The translations under genes and the position numbers were made by a program. From Candidatus Nealsoniibacteriota bacterium (GTDB lineage: Bacteria > Patescibacteriota > Minisyncoccia > Minisyncoccales > PWPS01), in assembly GCA_003554445.1 (NCBI GenBank), contig PWGJ01000004.1, positions 1 through 33,900 on the forward strand: a DNA stretch of 33,900 nucleotides, read 5' to 3'. Shown in pieces: positions 18,594 to 26,593 of the stretch. Position 1 is the first letter of the stretch. Each line of letters opens with the position of its first letter. Under the pieces are notes generated by a model. It was not told where the DNA came from. It was given only the letters and a program-made list of their open reading frames with translations, and did not search any database.

Positions 18594-19162
18594 TATTTAT
18601 TACTTTTAATACTTTTAATAATTTTATACTCGGGTCCGCCCTTTTTCAGCCTGCTTTCCATTATTTCGAATGACTCGATTTCAAAATTATCTTCAATGAA
18701 TTGATCTTCCAGAAGAGGGATCTCTTCCAAGGAAATTTTTTTAAATTCAAAAGTTCGGATACGACCCAGAGTTATATGAGGTTTAAACTCTTTAAGATCG
18801 GGGCTGTAGTTGGTATCGGACCCCTTTAACGCATCCTCCACTCGTTTCTTTAATTCTTGTAATTTTTTATTATCTTCCACAATTGCCCAAATCATCTTCG
18901 CCTCCCTCCTATTCGGAATATATTTGATCTCATCAGTATTAACTCGAAAAGAATTAAAGTTAATTTTTTCAACTTCTCTTTCAACTGACTTTAGTTCCGT
19001 TTTTTTAATTTGACCTAAAAAAGCTAAAGTTATATGTAAATTATCGGAAGAAACCCACTTGACCGGATCGCTGTCGAAATCAAGTGAAATCTCTTTCTGC
19101 TTATCAGCTAATTTTCCGATTGTTTTTTTTGGCAAATTAATTGCTATAAAGACTCTTGGCAT
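18593..19162 (-). CDS. thpR: RNA 2',3'-cyclic phosphodiesterase (2H family)
   Basis: RVFIAINLP, two HxT motifs: NLHITLAFLG and KPHITLGRI. Confidence 0.92.
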   Translation of the reverse strand: MPRVFIAINLPKKTIGKLADKQKEISLDFDSDPVKWVSSDNLHITLAFLGQIKKTELKSVEREVEKINFNSFRVNTDEIKYIPNRREAKMIWAIVEDNKKLQELKKRVEDALKGSDTNYSPDLKEFKPHITLGRIRTFEFKKISLEEIPLLEDQFIEDNFEIESFEIMESRLKKGGPEYKIIKSIKSNK

Positions 19163-19289
19163 ATTTTTTTATCTCTTCTTTTCAATTATGTAACAGCTCC
19201 TCAATTATTTCAACTTTTATTGTTTTTTAATTTTAAATTTTTATTAATTTATATTTAATTTTTTCTAAAATATGATAAAATGATATGTA

Positions 19290-20294
19290 ATGAAAAGAGC
19301 TTTATTGCAAAAAAAGAAGGAAAATGAATTGGTGCAGTGTTTAAATTGTGCACATCTGTGTCTTGTCGATGAGGGTGGTTTCGGAATATGTAAAATGAGA
19401 CAAAACAAAAACGGGGAATTAAAAGTTTGCAACTACGGAAAAGTAGCCGCTCTGAATATCGATCCGATTGAAAAAAAGCCTCTTTATCATTTTTTACCGG
19501 GAACTGAAAGTTTGTCTTTGGGAGTCCCCGGATGTTCATTTAACTGTAAAAATTGTCAAAATTGGAGTCTTTCCCAGAAAAAAAAGGAGGATATAAACGG
19601 AAGACGGTTATCTCCCGCAAATATAGTTAAAATCGCAAAAGATAAAAAATTAAAATCAATCTCTTACACCTACAGTGAGCCGATTATTTTTTTGGAGTAC
19701 GCCTTGGATATAATGACAAAAGCAAAGAAAGAGGGAATTAAAAACGTATGGGTTTCAAACGGCTATTTTTCGGACCTGTCTCTGCAAAAGATTTTGCCGT
19801 ATATCGACGCGATAAATATTGATTTAAAAAGTTTTTCGAAAAACTTTTACAAGGATGTATGTAATGGAAGACTGGAGCCCGTCTTGGATGCAATTAAGAA
19901 GATACAAAAAGATGACGACACCTGGTTGGAGCTGACGACACTGCTTATTCCGGGTTACAACGATGATACTTCGGAAATAACTGACATGGCTCGATTTATT
20001 GCCGACTTAGATAAAGATATCCCCTGGCATCTGTCCCGATTTTCAAGTCGCTTTTCCAAAGATATGAAAGATATCCCAGATACTCCGATGGAGACAATGG
20101 AAAAGGCTTATCGGATTGCAAAAAACGCGGGCCTGAACTACGTCTATCAAGGTAATGTCGTAAATGGTAAAACGGATACCCATTGCCCCAAATGCAACTT
20201 TACAGTTATTCAAAGAGAAAATTATAAAACAAAAAGATTTGACGAAAAAGATTGTTGTCCAGATTGCAATCGAAAAGTCAAACTAATTAATTAA
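19290..20294 (+). CDS. amrS: AmmeMemoRadiSam system radical SAM enzyme
   Basis: N-terminal CLNCAHLCLV..GFGICKMR, radical SAM cluster GCSFNCKNCQNW (CX3CX2C), C-terminal zinc ribbon CPKC..CCPDC. Neighbours are Memo/AMMECR1 genes. Confidence 0.93.
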   Translation: MKRALLQKKKENELVQCLNCAHLCLVDEGGFGICKMRQNKNGELKVCNYGKVAALNIDPIEKKPLYHFLPGTESLSLGVPGCSFNCKNCQNWSLSQKKKEDINGRRLSPANIVKIAKDKKLKSISYTYSEPIIFLEYALDIMTKAKKEGIKNVWVSNGYFSDLSLQKILPYIDAINIDLKSFSKNFYKDVCNGRLEPVLDAIKKIQKDDDTWLELTTLLIPGYNDDTSEITDMARFIADLDKDIPWHLSRFSSRFSKDMKDIPDTPMETMEKAYRIAKNAGLNYVYQGNVVNGKTDTHCPKCNFTVIQRENYKTKRFDEKDCCPDCNRKVKLIN

Positions 20295-20295
20295 A

Positions 20296-21078
20296 ATGAG
20301 CTTAAATTTTGCAGCCGTAACTCCTCATCCACCTATCATAATTCCGGGCGTCGGAAACCAAAAAGATTTGACGAAAGTAGCCGATACGGTAGACGCAATG
20401 GAAAAAATTGCAAAAGGGTTTGACGAAAAAGAGGTCGAAACCGTAATTATAATTACACCTCACGGCTCCTCTTCAAAAAAGAAATTCAATATATCCGGAG
20501 CCGAATGCTTCACCAGTTCACTTCCGGGAGCTCTTCTCAGTTTTGACGGAGACTCGGAGCTTGCAGAAAAATTAACCGATTTAAAAGACGTAAAAAAAGT
20601 TCAAAGCGGTAATCTGGATCACGGTGCCTCGGTTCCTCTTTACTTTCTTAAAGAGAAGCGATCCGATTTTAAAGTTGTGCCGATTACCTACTCCCAAAAA
20701 AGTAGAAAAAAGCACTTTGATTTCGGAAAAAAAATATTCGAATTGATTAAAAAGGAAGAAAAAAATATCGGGGTAATAGCATCCGGAGACCTTTCCCACA
20801 AGTTAACTCCGTTCGCTCCGGCCGGCTTTTCAAAAGAAGGCAAAAAGTTTGACGAGAAATTAATTCAGCTTTTAAAAAAAGAGGAGACTAAAAAGATTTT
20901 GGAGATTGATCAAAAGCTAATCGATGAAGCAGCGGAGTGCGGATACAGATCAATTTTAGTCTTGCTCGGAATACTTTCAAACATCGATTATGAATCAAAA
21001 GTACTATCATACGAAGGTCCATTCGGTGTCGGTTACGGAGTAGTTCAATATTTAATTAAAAATGAAAATCAGACTTAA
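20296..21078 (+). CDS. amrB: AmmeMemoRadiSam system protein B (Memo/LigB-like extradiol dioxygenase superfamily)
   Basis: AAVTPHPPIIIPGVG, IITPHGS, LDHGASVPLYFL, GVIASGDLSHKL. Confidence 0.9.
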   Translation: MSLNFAAVTPHPPIIIPGVGNQKDLTKVADTVDAMEKIAKGFDEKEVETVIIITPHGSSSKKKFNISGAECFTSSLPGALLSFDGDSELAEKLTDLKDVKKVQSGNLDHGASVPLYFLKEKRSDFKVVPITYSQKSRKKHFDFGKKIFELIKKEEKNIGVIASGDLSHKLTPFAPAGFSKEGKKFDEKLIQLLKKEETKKILEIDQKLIDEAAECGYRSILVLLGILSNIDYESKVLSYEGPFGVGYGVVQYLIKNENQT

Positions 21079-21355
21079 AAAATTTGACGGGAATATAGCT
21101 TATTTAATGCGAAGACTGGGATACCATCCCGACAAAAAATCAAGAAAAAATCAACTCTCTTTTTCCAGACCATTGCGCAATGGTAAATTCCCACGATTTC
21201 ACATCTATTATAATTCGAAGGAAAATGTATTAAATCTTCACCTGGATCAAAAAGCTCCTCGATATCATGGAGCATCGGATCATGCTGCCGAATATGATGG
21301 AAAACTGGTAAAACAAGAGTACGATAGAATAAAATCTTATGTCAGCAATAATTAA
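21062..21355 (+). CDS. Uncharacterised 97-aa protein between AmmeMemoRadiSam B and A
   Basis: Intact ORF overlapping both neighbours (17 bp each). Compact motifs LMRRLGYHPDKKSRKNQLSFSRPL, FHIYY, NLHLDQKAPRY, HAAEYDG. Confidence 0.82.
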   Translation: MKIRLKKFDGNIAYLMRRLGYHPDKKSRKNQLSFSRPLRNGKFPRFHIYYNSKENVLNLHLDQKAPRYHGASDHAAEYDGKLVKQEYDRIKSYVSNN

Positions 21356-21875
21356 TTTGGTTAAAAAAACAGTTGAAAGTTATGTAAAGGAGCAAAATTT
21401 TCCTGACCCTCCTGAAGAGCTATCTCAAAAAATTAACAATGGAAGCTCCGGAGTCTTTATTACCATAAAAAAACAAGGTGATTTGCGGGGATGTATGGGA
21501 ACCATTGAATCCGAGGAAAATATAGTAAAGCAGATCGTTTCGAGCTCGATAAGCGCGTGCCGAGACCCTAGATTTAAGAGTATAAAAGAGAGTGAACTTC
21601 CCGAGCTTAGTTATGAAGTAAATATCTTAAAAGAACCAAGGGAAGTTATGACGGTCAGTGATTCAAAGATCCCTGAAAATATACCGTTGTTGCAACCTGA
21701 AAAAGAAGGGATTATTGTAAAATCAGGAAATAAAACCGGCCTGCTTTTACCCGGCATTGAGGGAATCGATTCTCCGGATAAGCAGTTAAAATTAGCTTTA
21801 AGGAAGGCAGGAATTGACTTGACTAAAAATTATAAGATATATAAATTTGAAACCGATAAATATGAAGGAATGTAA
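21339..21875 (+). CDS. amrA: AmmeMemoRadiSam system protein A (AMMECR1 domain)
   Basis: GVFITIKKQGDLRGCMGTIE, SSSISACRDPRFKSIKESELPELSYEVNIL, LLLPGIEGIDSPDKQLKLALRKAGI. Confidence 0.93.
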   Translation: MSAIINLVKKTVESYVKEQNFPDPPEELSQKINNGSSGVFITIKKQGDLRGCMGTIESEENIVKQIVSSSISACRDPRFKSIKESELPELSYEVNILKEPREVMTVSDSKIPENIPLLQPEKEGIIVKSGNKTGLLLPGIEGIDSPDKQLKLALRKAGIDLTKNYKIYKFETDKYEGM

Positions 21876-22611
21876 AAAAATAATTAATTATTTTCCGGAT
21901 TTTTTGAAAAGTATTCAAAACTCCAACCTTTCCAAATCAACTTTAAATTGCCACGAAAGACATCTCAGTCAATTTAAAAGATGGCTACTTGCAAATAATT
22001 TGGAAAATATAAAACCGAATGAATTAACTGAGGAAGATATTAAAAATTATATATCTTTTTTGAAAAACAAAAAAAACTCCAGGGGTGACATCATCAGCAA
22101 ACAGACACAAAAAAATTATATAAGAACAATTCGTTACTTTTTAAAGTTTTTAGAAAATAAAGACCTGGATTGCACTTCTTCAGAAAAAGCCAGACTTGAA
22201 AAAAAGATAGAAAGCGATATTCAAAAGCTGGTTAATTATTACTTTAAAACAAAAGGTCTTGATTTGGAAGATATTAAAAAAAGTGCAAGAAAAAAGAAGA
22301 TAATATATTCCAGATATACCAAGCCGGCAAAGGATCTAATTGAACTGGCCGGATCTCTGGATGAAGCCAAAAAAGCCGTCAAAAAGGTGGCCGACTGGGC
22401 AAATTCCAGAAACCTCGACTATGCCATAGAAACCGTCTTTAAAAAATGGCCCGAATTGGACAACTTAAAGCCGAAGAAAAAAGAAAAGAAGCCTTATTAT
22501 AAAGGAGATAAAATGATTAAATCACGAGGAAAATGGTACGTTATAGACAGTCAAGGTGAATGGTTTGAATTTGCAGGAAAAGAAGAGGATATAAATTGGA
22601 AAGAAGAATAA
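21847..22611 (+). CDS. Xer-like N-terminal core-binding (SAM-like) domain protein without a catalytic domain, plus C-terminal helical domain
   Basis: LSKSTLNCHERHLSQFKRWL...ELTEEDIKNYISFLKNKK...ISKQTQKNYIRTIRYFLKFLENKDL aligns by eye with the N-terminal 120 aa of the window's Xer (LSPKSQETYQRFLVRFEKWL...ELSDQHIWDYRVYLSKQK...ISKKTRNYYLIAVRNLLNFFADWNI). No R/K/HxxR/H/Y catalytic motifs follow. Start may be 21862. Confidence 0.8.
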   Translation: MKPINMKECKKIINYFPDFLKSIQNSNLSKSTLNCHERHLSQFKRWLLANNLENIKPNELTEEDIKNYISFLKNKKNSRGDIISKQTQKNYIRTIRYFLKFLENKDLDCTSSEKARLEKKIESDIQKLVNYYFKTKGLDLEDIKKSARKKKIIYSRYTKPAKDLIELAGSLDEAKKAVKKVADWANSRNLDYAIETVFKKWPELDNLKPKKKEKKPYYKGDKMIKSRGKWYVIDSQGEWFEFAGKEEDINWKEE

Positions 22612-22615
22612 AAAT

Positions 22616-23527
22616 ATGCACATAACATTTGCCGGAACCTCAAACTTCAGTGCAAGAACTTTAAATTCTCTCTTAAAGGAGGGAGTTAAAATAAGTTCGG
22701 TAGTTACACCTAAAGACAAACCCAAAGGAAGAGGTCAAAAGAGCAAACCAACTCCCGTCAAAAAGATAGCGATAAAAGAAGGTCTCGAAATCAACAATAG
22801 TCTTGAAGAAGTTATTGGAAAAACCGATCTTGTAGTGGTGTCCGCATACGGAAGAATAATTGAAAAAGAGCTCTTGGAAAGACCGAAGCACGGCTTCCTC
22901 AACCTTCATCCTTCCCTACTTCCGAAATATAGAGGACCAACTCCGATACAGGCTGCAATCTTAAATGGTGATAAAAAGACCGGAATTTCAATAATATTAA
23001 TGGATGAAAAAATTGATCATGGACCAATTTTAAGTAAAAAGGAGATAGATTTGACCGGAAACGAATATTACAAGGGCTTGGAAAATAAATTATCAACACT
23101 CGGTGGAAAATATTTATCCAAAACTATAAAGAAATGGACCGAAAATAAGATTGATCCGCAACCTCAAGACGAATCAAAAGCCTCTTATACCGGGCTGCTA
23201 ACCAAGGAGGACGGAAGAATTAATTGGAAGGATAGAGCGATAGATATAGAAAGGCAAATCCGAGCTTATAATCCTTGGCCCGGATCTTATAGTACATTGA
23301 ACGGAAAAATTGTAAAAATACACAAAGCTGATGTCCAAAAAATAACCGAAGACGGTCCCTTCGGACAACCCGGAAAGACTTACTTGGGTACAAATGAAAA
23401 AATCGCCGTTCAGACCGGCGAAGATTTTTTGTTGATTGAAGAGTTGCAGATTGAAGGCAAAAAAAAGACTTCATCAAAACAGTTTTTGCAAGGAAATATC
23501 GATCTTATTGGAAAGACTTTAGGTTAA
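22616..23527 (+). CDS. fmt: Methionyl-tRNA formyltransferase
   Basis: HITFAGTSNFSARTL, PKGRGQKSKPTPVKKIA, LNLHPSLLPKYRGPTPIQAAIL, RAYNPWPGSY. Confidence 0.97.
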   Translation: MHITFAGTSNFSARTLNSLLKEGVKISSVVTPKDKPKGRGQKSKPTPVKKIAIKEGLEINNSLEEVIGKTDLVVVSAYGRIIEKELLERPKHGFLNLHPSLLPKYRGPTPIQAAILNGDKKTGISIILMDEKIDHGPILSKKEIDLTGNEYYKGLENKLSTLGGKYLSKTIKKWTENKIDPQPQDESKASYTGLLTKEDGRINWKDRAIDIERQIRAYNPWPGSYSTLNGKIVKIHKADVQKITEDGPFGQPGKTYLGTNEKIAVQTGEDFLLIEELQIEGKKKTSSKQFLQGNIDLIGKTLG

Positions 23528-24083
23528 CCGCTCCATCTCTCAAAATTTCCACCTCATTATTTTTTAACCTTATTAAAGTTGAAGGTTTTGATTTTTTGAC
23601 GCCCGCATCAACATAAAAATCAACTTCATTACCGAAATAATCTTCGGCTTTTTTAATATTTAAGGCGGGATCTCTTCCCTGAATATTAGCACTCGGAGCT
23701 ACTATGGGACCGACTTCTTTTAAAAAATTAATTAGATTAGAATCATCCGGAATTCTGAATGCAATACTATTTCCTCCACGATGGATATGAGGGAATTTAT
23801 CACATTCGACAATTAGACTTACTTTTCCCGGCCAGATATTTTTAAATTTTTCGGGAAGGTCAATATCAAAATAGCTTCTCAGATCATGCTCAGAGGCTAT
23901 AAGAACAATCATCGGTTTATCTCTGTCCCTTTCCTTGATTTCGTATATCCTTTCAACCACACGGGGCGATAAAGCCGACCCGATGATTCCGTAAATCGTA
24001 TCGGTCGGAATTACTCCCACTGCATTATTTTTAACTAGCTCAATAACTTCTTCATTTAACTTATTAAACTTTTGCGTTTGCAT
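23505..24083 (-). CDS. tsaC: Threonylcarbamoyl-AMP synthase (TsaC/Sua5)
   Basis: GVIPTDTIYGIIGSAL, KERDRDKPMIVLIAS, WPGKVSLIVEC, VGPIVAPSANIQGRDPA. Confidence 0.95.
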   Translation of the reverse strand: MQTQKFNKLNEEVIELVKNNAVGVIPTDTIYGIIGSALSPRVVERIYEIKERDRDKPMIVLIASEHDLRSYFDIDLPEKFKNIWPGKVSLIVECDKFPHIHRGGNSIAFRIPDDSNLINFLKEVGPIVAPSANIQGRDPALNIKKAEDYFGNEVDFYVDAGVKKSKPSTLIRLKNNEVEILRDGAVNLKSFQ

Positions 24084-24331
24084 TAATTTTGAAGTTTTGA
24101 CATTTTTTTAGCAGCCTTCATTTGAGCTTTTCCTAGTGCATCATTAATACAAGAGGTTAAAATTTCCTCCTGTTTTCTCTTTGTAAGTTCAGGGCTGATT
24201 TCGACCTTTTCAATTTCCATTTGACCGTTTACTTTAACACGAACTCCATCTTTTTTCACTTCAATCTTTTCATCTTTTAAACTATTTTTTAATTTTCGCA
24301 GTTCATTAACCTTTTTTAGTTTGTCAAACAT
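24083..24331 (-). CDS. ybaB: YbaB/EbfC family nucleoid-associated protein
   Basis: MFDKLKKVNELRKLKNSL, VKVNGQMEIEKVEISPEL, INDALGKAQMKAAKKM. Confidence 0.88.
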   Translation of the reverse strand: MFDKLKKVNELRKLKNSLKDEKIEVKKDGVRVKVNGQMEIEKVEISPELTKRKQEEILTSCINDALGKAQMKAAKKMSKLQN

Positions 24332-24345
24332 ATTTCTTGGAATTT

Positions 24346-24370
24346 AAAACGGGCACTTGGGTTGAGCCCG
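24346..24370 (-). terminator. Terminator-like hairpin upstream of ybaB
   Basis: Minus strand CGGGC-11 nt-GCCCG followed by TTTT. Confidence 0.55.
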
Positions 24371-24436
24371 CATTTTACTTTTAAATAATAATGGCGATTA
24401 GTGACGGCCCGTTTTCCGAGCCATCACCAAACCTCC
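24346..24436 (-). ncRNA. Candidate approximately 90-nt orphan ncRNA / structured leader between galU and ybaB
   Basis: Minus strand TTGAAA-17-TAGGAT promoter-like (24470-24442). 11-bp stem GTGATGGCTCG-GAAAA-CGGGCCGTCAC (24427-24401). Terminator-like hairpin CGGGC...GCCCGTTTT at the 3' end. Confidence 0.45.
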
Positions 24437-24466
24437 ATAGAATCCTAGCATATGAATTCCGTCTTT

Positions 24467-25348
24467 TCAAGATTTAAATCTTTCTTTCAAATATTCCTTG
24501 AATTCATCTCCGATATCATCCCTGCGCAATGCAAATTCAACCGAGGTTTTTAGGTATCTGAGTGGATCTCCGGTCGTATGCCACTCACCCTCGATCGGTT
24601 GTGCTAAAATACTTTTACCTTTTTGAGCTAAATCATTAACTATATCCATAGCCCAAAGTTCTCCGTCTTTACCCGTAGGAGTTTCTTTAGCTTGTTTTAT
24701 AATGTCATAAGAAAATACGAATCTTCCAAAGAGAGCCATGTTTGAAGGCGCATCCTTAGCCGGAAGTTTTTCATATCCGGCCTCTATCTCATAGTTTTTA
24801 GACTCATCTTTGTATTTTACGGTTCCGTATCTTTCAACTTCCTCGTCGGGAACCTCCTGAACTCCCAAAATGGCAGTCGGTTTTTCCTTTTGATAGACAT
24901 CGATCAGCTGCTTGGTAACCGGCTTGTCCGATAAAGTTAAGTCGTCTCCGAACATGTAAACGAATGCCTCGTCATCATCAATTAAAGGGGCTGCACATAA
25001 AAGCGGAGTAGCATTTCCATACGGGTATCCCGAGTGCTGTCTGACATAAGCGAAGTTAGCCATATGTGGAATATTTTTTATCTTTTTCAACCTCTTATTT
25101 TTACCCGATTTTTTCAATTCATTTTCAAGTTCCGTATTGGAATCAAAATGATCCTCCATCGGCATCTGTCCCGCTCTGGTAACGATTATGATATCTTCAA
25201 TTCCGGAATCAACCGCCTCTTCTACAAGGTGATGAATAATCGGTTTGTCAACAATCGGAAGCATCTCTTTGGGCTGGTTTTTGGTTGCGGGCAAAAACCT
25301 GGTTCCGTATCCCGCAGCGGCAATAACGGCTTTTTTAATTTTTCGCAT
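24467..25348 (-). CDS. galU: UTP--glucose-1-phosphate uridylyltransferase
   Basis: KKAVIAAAGYGTRFLPATKNQPKEMLPIVDKPIIHHLVEEAV. Confidence 0.96.
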   Translation of the reverse strand: MRKIKKAVIAAAGYGTRFLPATKNQPKEMLPIVDKPIIHHLVEEAVDSGIEDIIIVTRAGQMPMEDHFDSNTELENELKKSGKNKRLKKIKNIPHMANFAYVRQHSGYPYGNATPLLCAAPLIDDDEAFVYMFGDDLTLSDKPVTKQLIDVYQKEKPTAILGVQEVPDEEVERYGTVKYKDESKNYEIEAGYEKLPAKDAPSNMALFGRFVFSYDIIKQAKETPTGKDGELWAMDIVNDLAQKGKSILAQPIEGEWHTTGDPLRYLKTSVEFALRRDDIGDEFKEYLKERFKS

Positions 25349-25352
25349 ATTA

Positions 25353-25988
25353 TTATATCGGCTTTATCACGGCCAACATATTATTAATTTTTCTATCTCG
25401 TCTATAAGAAAATAAACGATCGTCGCAATATGTACATCTTTTGGAAATTTTAACGTTTTTTACTCCATTTGAATTTAATTTTTCTTTTGCGACCTTTTGT
25501 AGATTTAAATATATTTTATCATCTCTATTTTCAAAACAATTATCGTAATCCGAAAATTTTTCAACCAAATCATCCTTAACTTCAAAGTGGCATGATTGAA
25601 TTGACGGACCTATGAATACTTCTAAATCCTCCTTCCTTTCTCCAATCTCGGTAATTTTACCTATCGCCTCTTCTATAATACCCCTTTTTAAACTTTTCCA
25701 ACCGGCATGTAAAATTCCGACTGCTCTTTTTGAACTAATGTATACGGGCAAACAGTCTGCAACCGTAACTCCCAGCACACAATCGGAAGTGGTAATTAGA
25801 CCGTCAACTCCATTAATCACAGTTCCTCCGTCATGACTATTCACAATTTCAATTTTCTTGCCGTGAATCAGTTCGGCCCGAACAAATTTATCAGGATCAA
25901 TCTTTTTTTTATTTAAATAATCGGTTATATTTTCAACTTTATTCATCGATCCATCTTCTTTTTCGGATATCAGAGTAATCGCTTTCAT
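25353..25988 (-). CDS. pgeF: Peptidoglycan editing factor PgeF/YfiH (multicopper-oxidase-like purine nucleoside phosphorylase family)
   Basis: HGKKI, VTVADCLPVYI, GILHAGWKSLKRGI, FIGPSIQSCHFEV, CTYCDDRLFSYRRD. Confidence 0.93.
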   Translation of the reverse strand: MKAITLISEKEDGSMNKVENITDYLNKKKIDPDKFVRAELIHGKKIEIVNSHDGGTVINGVDGLITTSDCVLGVTVADCLPVYISSKRAVGILHAGWKSLKRGIIEEAIGKITEIGERKEDLEVFIGPSIQSCHFEVKDDLVEKFSDYDNCFENRDDKIYLNLQKVAKEKLNSNGVKNVKISKRCTYCDDRLFSYRRDRKINNMLAVIKPI

Positions 25989-26593
25989 AACATAAAAATT
26001 AGAAGTGCTTCAATTACAGCTGCAAGAAATAACAAAGGTATTATGATTTTTAAATATACTGAAAAAATAACCTTGTAAGCATCTTTGATATTCTTATTGG
26101 GAAATTTTAATCTTCTTATTTTTTTTAAAACCTTTTTAATGGATAAACGTCCTTCCTTAATTTCAGATATGGTTAAAAGCCCCATATATATCCCCATACC
26201 CGAAGCGATGAAAAAAGCGGTTAATTCAAAAATTCCATGGGGGGCCAAGCTTAAAATCAACCCTTCCAATCCCAAAATCGGGTAGACATATGCGCCGACA
26301 AGTCCTAAAACAAACCCGTTAACAGCTAAAAATAGTAATGGAATGAAAGCGAATAAGACACCCAAGAATACAGCGAGAGTAATGACGAAAGCATTATTCA
26401 CAAAAATAAATAAAAAAGTTTGTATAAAGTTGAAATCTCTTATGAATGAGAATTCTTGCTCTATCTGTGAAAACAGAAGATCGGCATCTTCGGGTCGGGC
26501 CCAATTGAAAGCTACACCCAAAACAGCAAAAATAGAAAATATCAGCAAAGAAAAAAGTGTGTATTTTTTTATTTTTTTAGAAAAAATATTCAT
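25985..26593 (-). CDS. SpoIIM/DUF95-like integral membrane protein
   Basis: Multi-TM, FIFVNNAFVITLAVFLGVLFAFIPLLFLAVNGFVLGLV, LAPHGIFELTAFFIASGMGI. Confidence 0.85.
   Translation of the reverse strand: MNIFSKKIKKYTLFSLLIFSIFAVLGVAFNWARPEDADLLFSQIEQEFSFIRDFNFIQTFLFIFVNNAFVITLAVFLGVLFAFIPLLFLAVNGFVLGLVGAYVYPILGLEGLILSLAPHGIFELTAFFIASGMGIYMGLLTISEIKEGRLSIKKVLKKIRRLKFPNKNIKDAYKVIFSVYLKIIIPLLFLAAVIEALLIFML

Noticed and set aside
24433-24453. Small peptide ORF MLGFYGGLVMARKTGRH* in the galU-ybaB gap as a leader peptide
   Set aside because: It has no SD and would start within or beside the putative -10. The RNA structure explains the sequence better. Not excluded without ribosome profiling.
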